In this document: positions 1-9,633 of the stretch, in pieces | Position numbering within the stretch: position 1 is the first letter of the stretch | Layout: each line of letters begins with the position of its first letter | DNA from: Agrobacterium tumefaciens | GTDB lineage: Bacteria; Pseudomonadota; Alphaproteobacteria; Rhizobiales; Rhizobiaceae | Direction: 5' to 3' | DNA length: 64,000 nucleotides | Assembly (NCBI RefSeq): GCF_017726655.1 | Contig: NZ_CP072309.1 | Coordinates: 358,501 to 422,500, forward strand | Translations under genes and position numbers: made by a program | The notes under the pieces: generated by a model | Databases searched by the model: none | What the model was told of the DNA's origin: nothing | Seen by the model: only the letters and a program-made list of their open reading frames with translations

Positions 1-484
1 GCAGGGCGGTCAGCTGCCCGCGGGAATAAGGCCGGCCGGAGCCAAAGGGCGTATGCTCCATCCGTGCCCAGACACCACGCCGGTTCGGCACCACGATGAC
101 AAGACGGCCACCGGGCGCCAGCACCCGCCATATCTCCTTCAGGCTCTCGCGAGGATTTTCGGCAAATTCAAGCGCATGAACCATTAACACCCGATCGATC
201 GACGAATCGGGCAACGGCAGTTCCTCATCGAACACCAGTGCCGTGGAGGAAAGCTCACTCGCTGGCCAGTTCACAGCACCCTGCCCCGCCGGCATGAATG
301 CAAAGGTGCGTTCCGTATCGTGTCGAAAACGGTCCAGAAAAGGCACGGCGTATCCAAGACCGACCAACCGTTCCTCCGGCAAAGGCGGCCACAGCGTCGA
401 AAGCGCCATGGTGATCGCCTGCTCGGCAGAGCGGCCAAGCGAAGAATGGTAGAATTCGCGCAGATCGACGATATCGGTATTCAT
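1..484 (-). CDS. Class I SAM-dependent methyltransferase (partial, C-terminus beyond window)
   Basis: Translated from an ATG whose complement is at 482-484, this gives about 161 residues starting [17 protein letters not shown] and running off the left edge. Visible features are the post-I segment with [23 protein letters not shown] and then LVIVVPN. These are typical of the acidic loop and motif II/III region of Rossmann-fold methyltransferases. The gene is divergent from gloB, about 100 bp away, an arrangement I recall as common in rhizobia. The substrate cannot be told from sequence. The start is the only ATG before the gloB promoter gap, but I see no strong ribosome site. Confidence 0.75.
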   Translation of the reverse strand, partial: MNTDIVDLREFYHSSLGRSAEQAITMALSTLWPPLPEERLVGLGYAVPFLDRFRHDTERTFAFMPAGQGAVNWPASELSSTALVFDEELPLPDSSIDRVLMVHALEFAENPRESLKEIWRVLAPGGRLVIVVPNRRGVWARMEHTPFGSGRPYSRGQLTAL

Positions 485-586
485 GGCGAGAATGTAGCAT
501 CAGGCAGTTGGACTTCAAGGCGTCTGGCCCTACATAGAAGGACAGGCGGACGAATGCGCCGGTTCTTGCCGGCAAATGGAGAGGAT

Positions 587-1360
587 ATGATGAAAGCTTT
601 GGAAATAGACGTCTTTCTGTGCCGCAGCGATAATTTCGGCGTTCTGCTCCACGACCCGGTAAGCGGGGCGACCGCCGCAATCGACGCGCCGGAAGAAGGC
701 CCGATTCTGCAAGCGCTCGACGGCCACGGCTGGAAGCTCACCCATATTTTTACCACCCACCATCATCAGGATCACGTCGAGGCTAATCTTGCATTGAAGG
801 ACCGATTCCAGTGCGAAATTCACGGCCCTTATGATGAGGCGGTGGCCATACCCGGCCTCGACCGCTCTCAGGCCGATGGCGACGAATTCGAATTTGCCGG
901 ACGTCGGGTTCAGGTCATTTCGACACCCGGCCACACCGCCGGGCACATCTGTTATTACCTGCCGGACGACGGCCTGCTATTTGCGGCCGACACGCTTTTC
1001 GCCATGGGCTGCGGCCGCCTGTTTGAACGCCCGGCTGCGGATATGTGGCATTCCTTCCAGAAGCTCATGGTCCTTCCTGACGACACCAAGGTCTATTTTG
1101 GCCACGAATACACGCTGAGCAATGCCCGTTTTGCCCTGACGGTCGATCCTGACAATGCTGCGCTGCGCGACCGTGCGGAGCACGTGGAAAAGGCGCGGCA
1201 GGCAAACGAGTTCACGATCCCGACGACCATAGCGCTTGAGAAACAGACCAACCCTTATATGCGGGTCGCGGATGCTGGTATTCGCAAACATCTGGGGCTT
1301 GAGGGCGTCAGCGATGCCGACGTCTTTGCGGAAATCCGCACGCGCAAGGACAACTTCTGA
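587..1360 (+). CDS. gloB: Hydroxyacylglutathione hydrolase (glyoxalase II)
   Basis: The 257-residue product is a metallo-beta-lactamase-fold thiolesterase that hydrolyses S-lactoylglutathione to lactate and glutathione in the cytoplasmic glyoxalase pathway. The binuclear metal motif TTHHHQDH lies near residue 60. Further ligands sit in TPGHTAGH, in the Asp of LFAADTLF and in FGHEYT. The C-terminal part carries the conserved glyoxalase II segment around [16 protein letters not shown]. The start is chosen at ATG 587 (Met-Met) because GGAGAGGA lies just upstream at 578-585. An in-frame extension back to 320 lacks homology and overlaps the divergent gene. The stop overlaps the next gene by one base (TGATG), suggesting translational coupling. 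Confidence 0.93.
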   Translation: MMKALEIDVFLCRSDNFGVLLHDPVSGATAAIDAPEEGPILQALDGHGWKLTHIFTTHHHQDHVEANLALKDRFQCEIHGPYDEAVAIPGLDRSQADGDEFEFAGRRVQVISTPGHTAGHICYYLPDDGLLFAADTLFAMGCGRLFERPAADMWHSFQKLMVLPDDTKVYFGHEYTLSNARFALTVDPDNAALRDRAEHVEKARQANEFTIPTTIALEKQTNPYMRVADAGIRKHLGLEGVSDADVFAEIRTRKDNF

Positions 1361-1800
1361 TGACGAGCGATTTGTCAGCCCAGGCCATCATTCGTGAACT
1401 TGGGCTGGAGCCACATCCCGAGGGCGGCTTCTACCACCAGACTTTCCGCGACAAGGCCGGCAGTGAGCGCGGCCACTCCACCGCGATCTATTATCTCCTC
1501 GAAAAAGGCGACCGCTCTCACTGGCATCGGGTGACGGATGCGGTGGAGGTTTGGCACTATTATGCCGGGGCGCCAATCGCGCTTCATCTTTCGCAGGACG
1601 GCCGGGAAGTGCAGACCTTCACGCTCGGTGCGGACATCCTGGCCGGCGAGCGCCCGCAGGTCATCGTACCAGCCGATTGCTGGCAATCGGCTGAAAGTCT
1701 CGGCGACTTTACGCTCGTCGGCTGCACCGTCTCGCCGGGCTTTGTCTTCTCGAGCTTCGTCATGGCCGATCCCGACTGGTCGCCGGGAGATGCGCTGTGA
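1360..1800 (+). CDS. Cupin domain protein, DUF985 family
   Basis: The 146-residue protein matches the small cupin_5 (DUF985) family. Near the N-terminus is LEPHPEGGFYHQTFRD, then STAIYYLLEKGDRSHWHRV with paired histidines, EVWHYYAGAP, and a C-terminal GCTVSPGFVFSSFVMA. The beta-barrel fold and metal-binding histidines suggest binding or epimerising a small molecule, but no reaction is established for the family as far as I know. It shares the TGATG junction with gloB and is presumably in the same transcript. Confidence 0.85.
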   Translation: MTSDLSAQAIIRELGLEPHPEGGFYHQTFRDKAGSERGHSTAIYYLLEKGDRSHWHRVTDAVEVWHYYAGAPIALHLSQDGREVQTFTLGADILAGERPQVIVPADCWQSAESLGDFTLVGCTVSPGFVFSSFVMADPDWSPGDAL

Positions 1801-1907
1801 TTCTCAGCGCATTGCCCGTCAAATGAGCGGATGCCACTCGCTTCTTTTCCCAGCGGGGAGAAGAAATACACGGCAGCATCTGTTTTTTACGCCACCATCA
1901 GCTTTCG

Positions 1908-2681
1908 TCAGCCACCATACTTCGTAGCGGTGATGTACACCTGTCCCACCCGTGTCGGAATGACGGCGTAGACGGGCGCGTAGACATCCATATTGTTCGA
2001 CTTGGCGAACCAGATCTCCATGGAGATTGATTTCAGGTACTCGATGTCCTTGCGACCCTGCCGGTAACCCGACTTCGGCACGTATCTCGCCTTGCAGACG
2101 ATTGCGTCGCCGCTGAAGCCGTTCGTCTTGAATGGTTTCGTGCCGCTCGAGCTCAACACGAGATCGAGTCGCGACTCGCCGTCATAGATTGGCAGGCGAG
2201 TCGGGCAGATGCGGCCGCCGGCTGGAATGATCAGCCCGGAGATCGGATCGAGAACCGAGCGAAGGTCGCGATCCTTCACTTCGACCCAGTTGTCCGGCCG
2301 GGGCTTCGGCTCCGGTTTTACCGTCGTCGATGTGACATTACCGTTACGATAGACGACGTCATAGGTGCGCACCCGCTTGCCGTCCTTGTAGACCAGCGAA
2401 TATTCGTTGGCCTGCAGGCGATGGCCGCGCTTGGCGCCGGAAACGGTCGTTTTTCCGGAAATGTCCTTCAGAACGCTGGCAAGGCCCGCGGCGCTGAAGG
2501 AGCCTGAGATCGAGTAATTCGGTCCATCCATGCGAGTCGAAAAGCTCGCCCTTGCGATCGGCAAAATGCCGAGATTGATACTATATTCGCTCGTGTGGCG
2601 CGCTTCGGCGGCGAACAAAGGCGAAACGCCTGCGAGCGCCATGGTAGCGGCCATGAAAATGCTTTTTCCTCTGGCAATCAT
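1908..2681 (-). CDS. DUF3108 domain protein, secreted
   Basis: The 257-residue product has a clear Sec signal peptide (MIARGKSIFMAATMALAGVS, cleavage likely after LFAAEA), so it is probably periplasmic. The body (HTSEYSINLGILPIARASF onward, with PISGLIIPAGGRICPTRLPIYDGESRLDLVL in the middle) fits the DUF3108 family of outer-membrane or periplasmic beta-rich proteins. ATG 2681 is preceded by AAGGTGAT at suitable spacing. It is convergent with the cupin gene and divergent from rpmB. Function is unknown. Confidence 0.8.
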   Translation of the reverse strand: MIARGKSIFMAATMALAGVSPLFAAEARHTSEYSINLGILPIARASFSTRMDGPNYSISGSFSAAGLASVLKDISGKTTVSGAKRGHRLQANEYSLVYKDGKRVRTYDVVYRNGNVTSTTVKPEPKPRPDNWVEVKDRDLRSVLDPISGLIIPAGGRICPTRLPIYDGESRLDLVLSSSGTKPFKTNGFSGDAIVCKARYVPKSGYRQGRKDIEYLKSISMEIWFAKSNNMDVYAPVYAVIPTRVGQVYITATKYGG

Positions 2682-2809
2682 TTTGATATCACCTTACAAG
2701 AGGCGCGGAAGCGGCCTTATCGGGCGATCATATACGCTGACTTGTGGCAATAAAAAAGCGGACGACGGTTGAAAACGCCGGAATTTCCTTTGATTTGATC
2801 GCGAGCGGC

Positions 2810-2838
2810 TTGACTGTTTGGTCTCGTCTGACTATAGA
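2810..2838 (+). promoter_or_regulatory. Sigma-70-type promoter for rpmB
   Basis: TTGACT at 2810-2815 and TATAGA at 2833-2838 are separated by 17 bases, close to the vegetative consensus. They lie about 95 bases upstream of rpmB, which suits a highly expressed ribosomal gene. This is by eye only. Confidence 0.65.
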
Positions 2839-2933
2839 ACCGCAACTTTCCAATCATGGCCAGTTGGATCGCCAGCCCGGTTTTGCCGGTGGTGAGCCAG
2901 TGGTGAAACAGACGAAACGAAATAGGTGTACCC

Positions 2934-3224
2934 ATGTCCCGTGTATGCGAATTGACCGGCAAGGGCGTCCAGACGGGCAACAACGTCAGCCACGCCAACA
3001 ACAAGACCAAGCGCCGGTTCCTTCCGAACCTCTGCCAGGTCACGTTGATCTCCGATGCTCTCGGCCAGCGCTTCCGTCTGCGTGTTTCCGCAGCCGCTCT
3101 GCGCTCGGTTGAACACCGTGGCGGTCTCGATGCCTTCCTTCTGAAGTCCGGCGAAAACGAACTGAGCATGCGCGCTCGTCTCCTGCGCCGCCAGATCGCC
3201 AAGAAGACGGCTGAAGCTGCTTAA
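2934..3224 (+). CDS. rpmB: 50S ribosomal protein L28
   Basis: The 96-residue protein begins [20 protein letters not shown] and continues with the [13 protein letters not shown] and [16 protein letters not shown] segments characteristic of bacterial L28. It is a component of the large ribosomal subunit. Length and start agree with alphaproteobacterial L28. It is a single-gene unit: an upstream promoter at 2810-2838 and a terminator at 3256-3290 bound it. Confidence 0.97.
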   Translation: MSRVCELTGKGVQTGNNVSHANNKTKRRFLPNLCQVTLISDALGQRFRLRVSAAALRSVEHRGGLDAFLLKSGENELSMRARLLRRQIAKKTAEAA

Positions 3225-3255
3225 TAGCGGCTTCGACATTATCTGATATTCAGAG

Positions 3256-3290
3256 GGCTTGAATGGCTTTTGCCGCTCAAGCCTTTTGTT
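3256..3290 (+). terminator. Rho-independent terminator after rpmB
   Basis: GGCTTGA (3256-3262) pairs with TCAAGCC (3277-3283), with further inner pairing (ATGGC with GCCGC, one mismatch). A T-rich tail (TTTTGTT) follows. It lies 32 bases after the rpmB stop. Confidence 0.8.
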
Positions 3291-3386
3291 TATTCAAGAT
3301 TTCACGTGCATCGCGTTTTGCGACAACCGCTTTGGATGTCGGCGCAATGTTTGGCTCCAACTGGTGGCATCACCCAGGATAAAAAA

Positions 3387-4025
3387 ATGCCCTATCTTCG
3401 CTACACGCTGATCTATGTGCTGCTGATGACGCTCGTCGTCGTGGCGTCCAATATTCTGGTGCAGTACCCGCTGTCGGGCTCGCTGTTTGGTATCAACCTC
3501 GGTGATCTTCTGACTTGGGGCGCCTTCACCTATCCGGTTGCCTTCCTTGTCACCGATCTCACGAATCGCCAGTTTGGACCATCCATCGCACGCCGCGTCG
3601 TATTTGCCGGCTTCATCGTCGGCGTCACGCTCTCCTTCTGGACCTCCATTCCGCGAATCGCTGTCGCTTCCGGAACCGCCTATCTGATCGGCCAATTGCT
3701 GGATATTTCCGTGTTCAATCGCCTGCGCCGTCAGCGCTGGTGGCATGCGCCACTTGCGGGCTCCATGCTGGGCTCGGTGCTGGACACGGCGCTGTTCTTC
3801 TCGATCGCCTTTGCGGCAAGCTTCTCCTTTGTCGGCCCGAATGACGCCTTCGCCATTGAAAACGCGCCCGTGCTCGGCGTCTTCGCCACGGAAGCCCCCC
3901 GCTGGATTTCCTGGGCAATGGGCGACCTTTCGGTTAAGGTTCTCGTCGGCCTCGTCATGCTCCTGCCTTACGGCGCGCTGATGAACACGCTGAAGCCGAT
4001 GCCTGGACCCGTTAAAGAAAGCTGA
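3387..4025 (+). CDS. Queuosine precursor transporter (VUT/YhhQ family)
   Basis: The 212-residue integral membrane protein starts MPYLRYTLIYVLLMTLVVVA and has about six hydrophobic segments. The signature FTYPVAFLVTDLTNRQFGP, then RVVFAGFIVGV, and a late ISWAMGDLSVKVLVGLVMLLPYG, match the ECF-like DUF165/YhhQ family. Family members import the queuosine precursors preQ0/preQ1. ATG 3387 is chosen because it starts at the first transmembrane helix and has AGGAT upstream. A longer reading from 3270 would run through the rpmB terminator. Length equals E. coli YhhQ within ten residues. Confidence 0.88.
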   Translation: MPYLRYTLIYVLLMTLVVVASNILVQYPLSGSLFGINLGDLLTWGAFTYPVAFLVTDLTNRQFGPSIARRVVFAGFIVGVTLSFWTSIPRIAVASGTAYLIGQLLDISVFNRLRRQRWWHAPLAGSMLGSVLDTALFFSIAFAASFSFVGPNDAFAIENAPVLGVFATEAPRWISWAMGDLSVKVLVGLVMLLPYGALMNTLKPMPGPVKES

Positions 4026-4135
4026 CATTTTCCGTCAGCGGATTTGCGACCAAGAACCCTGGACCAAATCACGCTTGCAAATCCACGGATGGCTGTGCAA
4101 TCTCCCATTCGTGGTGAAGTTTGGAGGCGTTCAGC

Positions 4136-4471
4136 ATGCAGATCAAGGACCGGATCGACGTTTTGAACGCAACCAGCGCCACCCTTTCCGGTTCCACCTT
4201 CGACGATGTCAATTTGTCGGGAACAGCATTCAATAACGTCAATTTGGCCGGTACACGCTTCAACAATATCAACCTTTCGGGTGCCTCGTTCACCGACAGC
4301 AACATGTCCGGCTGGTCGATTGATGACGTCAATTTGACGGGTCTTAAGCTCACCAATTCAAATCTATCCGGCGCCCACATATCGGCCTGCCGAATGACAG
4401 GCATGAAGATCGACGGCATTCCTGTCGAGGATCTCCTGGCTGCTTACAAAGCGGCTAAAGAGCAAGCTTGA
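4136..4471 (+). CDS. Pentapeptide-repeat protein
   Basis: The 111-residue protein is mostly tandem pentapeptides with a period of ten. It reads FDDVNLSGTAFNNVNL, then FNNINLSG, SNMSG, VNLTG and SNLSG, roughly residues 20-90. These should fold as a small right-handed beta-helix. A short helical tail (VEDLLAAYKAAKEQA) follows. GGAGG at 4123-4127 sits eight bases before ATG 4136, which decides the start over an upstream TTG. Only three bases separate its stop from the convergent phytase-like gene. Biochemical role is unknown. Confidence 0.85.
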   Translation: MQIKDRIDVLNATSATLSGSTFDDVNLSGTAFNNVNLAGTRFNNINLSGASFTDSNMSGWSIDDVNLTGLKLTNSNLSGAHISACRMTGMKIDGIPVEDLLAAYKAAKEQA

Positions 4472-4474
4472 TAC

Positions 4475-5497
4475 TCACTCAACCAGCTTGAACTCCAGCA
4501 TCAGGTTGCGCTGGAGGAATGAGTGGTTGTCGTCGGACACGATGATGAGGCGCGTAGAGCCGTCCGCATCCTTCACGATGTCCATGCCTTCCATGTTATC
4601 GATCTGGTAGGCCATGCCTGCCTCGAGCAGGATTTCGCCGTCCACGACCGCGCCGGGCCGGATATCAGCGCCACGCAGGCGGCGGATGCGCATGCCCACA
4701 CCTTCGGCAAAATTGAAGCGGCGTTCGAGCAGCAAGAGGTCGCCATTGGGCAGGAACGCGCCGTCTGTGACATCGAACGAGGGATGGTGGGTAACGGCGA
4801 AGGCGCCTTTCAGCGGTCCCTCCAGGATTGCCGCGAGAAGATTGCCATCCGCATCGATGCTTTTTTCCGCAACGACAACGAGAGCGCCACCGAGTGGCGA
4901 CGCGCTCGGCGATACCGCCAGCGTTTCCAAGCCGCCATTGTGGCGCAACTCGTCATTGGGGATGAGGTGAGGCAATCGCCCAACCGGTTTTGCAGAGAGA
5001 AATCCCGGATCGGCATAAATATCGATCCTGTGGCGTTGCTCGTAACTCACGAAAACCTTGCCGTCACGCAACGCGAGGCCCTCGGCATCCATGTCCATCT
5101 TGCGTGGCGGTTCGCGACCGCTCATGTCCAGCATCGGCGCGATACGGGTCTCGGCAACGCCAGACAGCGCACCCACCGCATCGCGGGTGACCCGGCCCGT
5201 CAACCAATGACCGGTGTCCAGCACCGCAACAAAGTCCTCACCGTTGGGGCGGAACCGAATGGAGGATATCGCACCGAACAATTTCTCCGGCGAGCTCATC
5301 ACCATGCCGCCGATGAATTCCAGTTTGCCGAAGCGTTTCGCGCTCGTGCCGACCTCGAAGCCGGAGAACTGGCGAACGCTGACCGGCACATCGATAGTAG
5401 AAGCGCCGATCGACACCGGAAACAGCGTGACCGCCATGACAGCGGCCATCGACAGAATCCCGCGAGGGGTGGAAGTCCGGCCTTGCTTATCCCGCAC
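4475..5497 (-). CDS. Secreted esterase-like phytase-domain protein
   Basis: The 340-residue product has an N-terminal signal peptide ([20 protein letters not shown]) followed by a beta-propeller-like body. That body contains [25 protein letters not shown], then [23 protein letters not shown], and LEGMDIV-type repeats ([13 protein letters not shown]). This matches the esterase-like activity of phytase family. It is probably periplasmic, with an unknown phosphoester or ester substrate. The GTG start at 5497 overlaps the end of cobT by 11 bases, suggesting coupling. A downstream ATG at 5449 is an alternative start that would still keep most of the signal peptide. Confidence 0.8.
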   Translation of the reverse strand: MRDKQGRTSTPRGILSMAAVMAVTLFPVSIGASTIDVPVSVRQFSGFEVGTSAKRFGKLEFIGGMVMSSPEKLFGAISSIRFRPNGEDFVAVLDTGHWLTGRVTRDAVGALSGVAETRIAPMLDMSGREPPRKMDMDAEGLALRDGKVFVSYEQRHRIDIYADPGFLSAKPVGRLPHLIPNDELRHNGGLETLAVSPSASPLGGALVVVAEKSIDADGNLLAAILEGPLKGAFAVTHHPSFDVTDGAFLPNGDLLLLERRFNFAEGVGMRIRRLRGADIRPGAVVDGEILLEAGMAYQIDNMEGMDIVKDADGSTRLIIVSDDNHSFLQRNLMLEFKLVE

Positions 5498-7391
5498 GGC
5501 GGAGCCTGCGCGACGAACCGGAAGCGCTGCTCGTATCCTCGAAGAGAGCTGCCAACTGCTCGGTCATCGCGCCAGCCAGTTCATCTGCGTCAACAATGGT
5601 GACGGCGCGGCGATAATAACGTGTCACGTCGTGGCCGATACCGATTGCCAGCAACTCAACCGGCGACCGTGTCTCGATCTGCTCGATCACAGCGCGCAGA
5701 TGCCGTTCCAGATAATTGCCCGGATTGACCGACAGGGTCGAATCATCGACCGGCGCACCGTCCGAGATCATCATCATGATCTTGCGCTGCTCGGGACGGC
5801 CGATCAGACGGTTATGCGCCCACATCAACGCTTCGCCATCGATGTTTTCCTTGAGCAGACCTTCGCGCATCATCAGGCCGAGATTGCGCCGTGCGCGCCG
5901 CCACGGCGCATCCGCCGACTTGTAGATGATGTGGCGCAGATCGTTAAGGCGGCCAGGGGAAGCTGGCTTGCCACTGGCAAGCCATTGCTCGCGCGATTGT
6001 CCACCCTTCCACGCCTTGGTGGTAAAGCCGAGGATTTCCACCTTCACACCCGAGCGCTCCAGCGTACGCGCCAGAATATCGGCGCAGGTGGCGGCAACCG
6101 TGATCGGACGGCCGCGCATCGAACCGGAATTGTCGATGACCAGCGAAACCACGGTGTCGCGGAATTTGGTGTCGCGTTCCTTCTTGAAGGAAAGCGGCTG
6201 CATCGGGTCGATGATAAGCCGCACGAGACGGGCCGGATCGAGGTACCCCTCTTCCAGATCGAAATCCCAGGAACGGTTCTGCTGCGCCATCAGGCGGCGC
6301 TGGAGACGGTTCGCCAATCGTCCGACGGCACCCTGGAGATGAGCAAGCTGCTTATCGAGGAAAGCGCGCAGGCGGTCCAACTCCGCGTCGTCGCACAGTT
6401 CCTCGGCATGGATTTCCTCGTCGAATTCCTGGCTGAAGATACGGTAGTCGACCTTCTCGTTGAAGTCGTCGAAGGGGCTGTTGGGACGGCGGGTCTCGCC
6501 GGGCGTTTCGGAATCCTCGTCGAGATCGTCGGACATTTCCTCATCCGACATCTCGGCGCCGTCCATCTCGCCTTCTTCCATTTCCTCCTGCGAGGCCTCG
6601 TTTTCATCGGCGGGCGTCGCGTCGGAGCCGGCCTCTTCCTCGACCTGCTCTTCCTCGGTCTCGTTGGTGCGCGGCTGGTCCTCGTTGGACTCCGCTTCCT
6701 GGCTTTCCGGCTCGTTATCCTCGTCGCCGAAATCCTCCGCCATCTGCATCGAGGTCAGCATCTTGCGCACCAGACGCGAAAACGCCTTCTGGTCGCCGAT
6801 CACCTTGGAAAGATCGTTAAGGTCGCCGGCAGCCTTGTCTTCGATGAAATCCCGCCAGAGGTCTAGGACCTTGCCGGCACTTTCCGGCGGCTTTTCGCCT
6901 GTCAGCTTCTCGCGCACCAGCAGTGAAACTGCTTCGGCAAGAGGGGCGTCATCCTGTTTCGTAATGCCGGCGAAATTCGCCTTGGCATATTTTTCCGTGT
7001 TCATGGCGTGAATGTTGGAAGCCATGCCCGGCATGCGCAGTGCGCCGATGGATTCGACGCGCGCCTGCTCGACAGCATCGAAAATCAGCCGCGCTTCAGC
7101 GCCCTGCGGCGACATCACCGCGTGCGTGTCGGCATCGTGGCAGGCCAAACGCAGCGCCATGGAATCACCGAGGCCACGGGTTATCGCGATTTCCTGCGCG
7201 GTCGGCTTCTTGGAGATTTCCGGCAGGCGCATGCGCTCGCCGGCAAGACCTGGCCGTTCATTGGCGAAAACGACCTCGACTTCAGCATCACCGGCGACTG
7301 ATCGCACGCATCCGGCAATTGCCTGACGCAACGGCTCGGTATCAACAGCCGTACCCGGTTTCGGTCTGGAATTGTCGCCACGCGCTGCCAT
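5487..7391 (-). CDS. cobT: Aerobic cobaltochelatase subunit CobT
   Basis: The 634-residue protein is one of the three CobNST subunits that insert Co2+ into hydrogenobyrinic acid a,c-diamide in the aerobic cobalamin pathway. The middle (roughly residues 215-310) is very acidic, with long Glu/Asp-rich runs. The C-terminal third is a VWA domain with a MIDAS motif, DNSGSMRG, after VVSLVI. ATG 7391 ([13 protein letters not shown]) has AGGAAA upstream and matches the usual family N-terminus. A GTG nine codons further up is less likely. It lies downstream of cobS on the same strand with a 106-base gap. Confidence 0.94.
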   Translation of the reverse strand: MAARGDNSRPKPGTAVDTEPLRQAIAGCVRSVAGDAEVEVVFANERPGLAGERMRLPEISKKPTAQEIAITRGLGDSMALRLACHDADTHAVMSPQGAEARLIFDAVEQARVESIGALRMPGMASNIHAMNTEKYAKANFAGITKQDDAPLAEAVSLLVREKLTGEKPPESAGKVLDLWRDFIEDKAAGDLNDLSKVIGDQKAFSRLVRKMLTSMQMAEDFGDEDNEPESQEAESNEDQPRTNETEEEQVEEEAGSDATPADENEASQEEMEEGEMDGAEMSDEEMSDDLDEDSETPGETRRPNSPFDDFNEKVDYRIFSQEFDEEIHAEELCDDAELDRLRAFLDKQLAHLQGAVGRLANRLQRRLMAQQNRSWDFDLEEGYLDPARLVRLIIDPMQPLSFKKERDTKFRDTVVSLVIDNSGSMRGRPITVAATCADILARTLERSGVKVEILGFTTKAWKGGQSREQWLASGKPASPGRLNDLRHIIYKSADAPWRRARRNLGLMMREGLLKENIDGEALMWAHNRLIGRPEQRKIMMMISDGAPVDDSTLSVNPGNYLERHLRAVIEQIETRSPVELLAIGIGHDVTRYYRRAVTIVDADELAGAMTEQLAALFEDTSSASGSSRRLRRAG

Positions 7392-7497
7392 TGTCTTTCC
7401 TGTCAATTGTCGACGCACCGTGACCGCCCATCAATCGATACGCGGCCACGCGACGTCTTCAAGTCATCGAAATCATCTCCGGACAAGCCGGGGACGA

Positions 7498-8487
7498 TCA
7501 GGCGCTCAGAACGATGTTCGCGGCGCTTTCCTTAAGCTCGACGCCGAAAGCGCGCTGATACTGTTCGGCCACCAGCGTGCGCTCCAGCTCGTCACACTTG
7601 TTGAGGAAGGTCACGCGGAAGGCAAAGGCGAGATCGCCGAAGATTTCCGCATTCTCAGCCCAGGTGATGACGGTACGCGGGCTCATGACGGTGGAAAGGT
7701 CGCCATTGATGAAGGCAGAACGGGTTAGATCGGCGACGCGCACCATCTTGGATACGGTTTCGCGCCCCTTTGGATTGTCGAAGCTCTTCACCTTGGCGGC
7801 GATGATGTTCACTTCCTGCTCATGCGGCAGGTAGTTCAGCGTGGTGACGATGGACCAGCGGTCCATCTGCGCCTGGTTGATCTGCTGCGTGCCGTGGTAA
7901 AGGCCGGTCGTATCACCAAGGCCCACCGTGTTGGCGGTCGCGAAGATGCGGAAGGCGGGGTGAGGACGGATAACGCGGCTCTGGTCGAGCAGGGTCAGGC
8001 GGCCGGAAGATTCCAGCACGCGCTGGATAACGAACATCACGTCCGGGCGACCAGCGTCGTATTCATCGAAGACGAGCGCGACATTGTGCTGGTAGGCCCA
8101 GGGCAGGATGCCGTCCTTGAATTCGGTGACCTGCTTGCCGTCTTTAAGCACGATGGCGTCCTTGCCGACGAGATCGATACGGCTGACATGGCTGTCGAGG
8201 TTGACGCGAACGCAGGGCCAGTTGAGGCGCGCAGCCACCTGCTCGATATGGGTGGATTTACCCGTGCCGTGGAAGCCGGAGACCATGACACGTCGGTTGT
8301 GAGCAAAACCGGCAAGGATCGCGAGCGTCGTGTCGCGGTCGAAAAGATAGTCGGGATCGAGGTCCGGTACATAGGCGTCGCCCTGGGAATAGGCGGGAAC
8401 CCGCAGATCCGTATCAATGCCGAAAACCTCCCGCACGGACACTGTCGTGTCGGGCAGGTTGGAAATATCAAGGTCGATTTTGCTCAT
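7498..8487 (-). CDS. cobS: Aerobic cobaltochelatase subunit CobS
   Basis: The 329-residue MoxR-like AAA+ ATPase partners CobT and CobN in ATP-dependent cobalt chelation. Walker A is GFHGTGKST near residue 80, and Walker B is [11 protein letters not shown]. Sensor and arginine-finger regions follow (FATANTVG, then MDRWSIV). ATG 8487 ([13 protein letters not shown]) is preceded by GGAGA. The upstream in-frame Met nine codons earlier is not needed. CobN, the large subunit, is not in this window. Confidence 0.95.
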   Translation of the reverse strand: MSKIDLDISNLPDTTVSVREVFGIDTDLRVPAYSQGDAYVPDLDPDYLFDRDTTLAILAGFAHNRRVMVSGFHGTGKSTHIEQVAARLNWPCVRVNLDSHVSRIDLVGKDAIVLKDGKQVTEFKDGILPWAYQHNVALVFDEYDAGRPDVMFVIQRVLESSGRLTLLDQSRVIRPHPAFRIFATANTVGLGDTTGLYHGTQQINQAQMDRWSIVTTLNYLPHEQEVNIIAAKVKSFDNPKGRETVSKMVRVADLTRSAFINGDLSTVMSPRTVITWAENAEIFGDLAFAFRVTFLNKCDELERTLVAEQYQRAFGVELKESAANIVLSA

Positions 8488-8555
8488 CACGTCTCCAAGG
8501 CGGGCGGCAGCCACCCGGCCACATCATCAATCAGGCGGTAAACACGTAAGTTGGC

Positions 8556-9191
8556 TTAGCAGAAACCTGACTGCTTTAACAATTGATATGCTTGAACAAC
8601 AGCCCGAAAACGCTCTTCCGAACCACGATCGCCACCATTAGCATCAGGATGGTGCTTTTTGACAAGCTCCTTATAGCGCCTTTTTATGTCTTCCTGCTTT
8701 GCGCTGGCCGCAAGGCCGAGGGTATCGAAGGCTTTTGCCTCCAGCGTCTTGAGCTTGCGGTCCTGCTGCATGCGGGTGCCGCCTGCCCGCCCGCCGCCGG
8801 CAAAACCGCCGGTAAAGCCGAAAGGATCGCGAATACGCGCATTGCCGCTGGCCGAACCGGAGCGCAGCGTGGAATGCAGCGGGCTGTCACGCGCAGTCTT
8901 GTTGACGCCCACCGTCCAGGTGGGGCGATGGCCTGTGATCGCTTCCTTCTGGTAACGAGCGATCTCGCTGTCGGAAAGGCCCGAAAAATAGTTATAGCCT
9001 TTATTATATTCCTTCACGTGTTCAAAACAGAACAGGAAGAATTGCCCCTCGGCATTGCGGCCGACGGGTGCCCGGTGAACGCCCGGCTTGTCGCATCCGT
9101 CCCACTGGCAGACAGGGGCCTGAACCTCAGGTTCCCGCTCCCTTTTCCGGCGCGTGCGGATGCGATCGAAATATTTCGAATCCAGTTTCAT
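8556..9191 (-). CDS. J-domain (DnaJ-like) protein
   Basis: The 211-residue protein has a C-terminal J domain from about residue 150 (AFDTLGLAASAKQEDIKRRYKELVKKHHPDANGG), including the HPD motif that stimulates Hsp70 ATPase. The N-terminal half has a cysteine-containing segment (CQWDGCDKPG) and FCFEHVKEYNKGYNYF, which could bind a metal. A Gly-rich linker joins the halves. ATG 9191 is chosen because it opens the conserved MKLDSKYFDRIR. It sits upstream of cobS on the same strand, and is a frequent rhizobial neighbour of cobST. The client is unknown. Confidence 0.87.
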   Translation of the reverse strand: MKLDSKYFDRIRTRRKREREPEVQAPVCQWDGCDKPGVHRAPVGRNAEGQFFLFCFEHVKEYNKGYNYFSGLSDSEIARYQKEAITGHRPTWTVGVNKTARDSPLHSTLRSGSASGNARIRDPFGFTGGFAGGGRAGGTRMQQDRKLKTLEAKAFDTLGLAASAKQEDIKRRYKELVKKHHPDANGGDRGSEERFRAVVQAYQLLKQSGFC

Positions 9192-9306
9192 GATGCCCTG
9201 ATTATGGGGTGCGAAAAGCCGCACAACAAGAATTGACAAAAAGGAATGTTACAGGCTTTTAGGGAGCCCCCTTCAAAGACCGGCAAACAGAATTGGAGCC
9301 CTTCGA

Positions 9307-9588
9307 ATGTCTCTGCGAGAGCGCATAGAAACCAAGCTTCGGGAAAGCTTTTCACCGGAGCGCCTGAGGGTCGTCGATGAAAGCCAGATGCATGCGGGCC
9401 ACCAGCCCGATATCACAGGTACCGGCGAAACGCATATGCGTGTCCAGATAGTGTCGGAGAGCTTTTCCGGCAAGTCCCGCATCGAACGGCACCGGGCAAT
9501 CAACGCGCTTTTGAAGCCGGAACTCGACGCTGGGCTGCATGCGCTCGCGATCGAGGCAGCTGCGCCCGGGGAAGCGGTGAGGTTCTAG
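9307..9588 (+). CDS. BolA family protein
   Basis: The 93-residue protein has the class II KH-like BolA fold: LRERIETKLRESFSPERLRVVDES, then a conserved HAGH, ETHMRVQIVSESFSGKSRIERHRAINALL and a terminal LHALAIEA. The conserved His is consistent with partnership with a monothiol glutaredoxin in iron-sulfur trafficking or iron sensing, as known for the family. It is transcribed divergently from the J-domain gene. Confidence 0.9.
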   Translation: MSLRERIETKLRESFSPERLRVVDESQMHAGHQPDITGTGETHMRVQIVSESFSGKSRIERHRAINALLKPELDAGLHALAIEAAAPGEAVRF

Positions 9589-9633
9589 GCTAAGGTTGTC
9601 ACCAGAGCCGGGAGCAAGCCCCTTCGTGTTAGT

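Noticed and set aside
4523..5602. A 359-codon plus-strand frame opposite the phytase-like gene
   Set aside because: Antisense shadow; His/Arg-rich composition and no known fold.
5214..6866. A 550-codon plus-strand frame across cobT
   Set aside because: It lies fully antisense to cobT and the phytase-like gene, has no domain, and arises from the codon pattern of the minus-strand genes.
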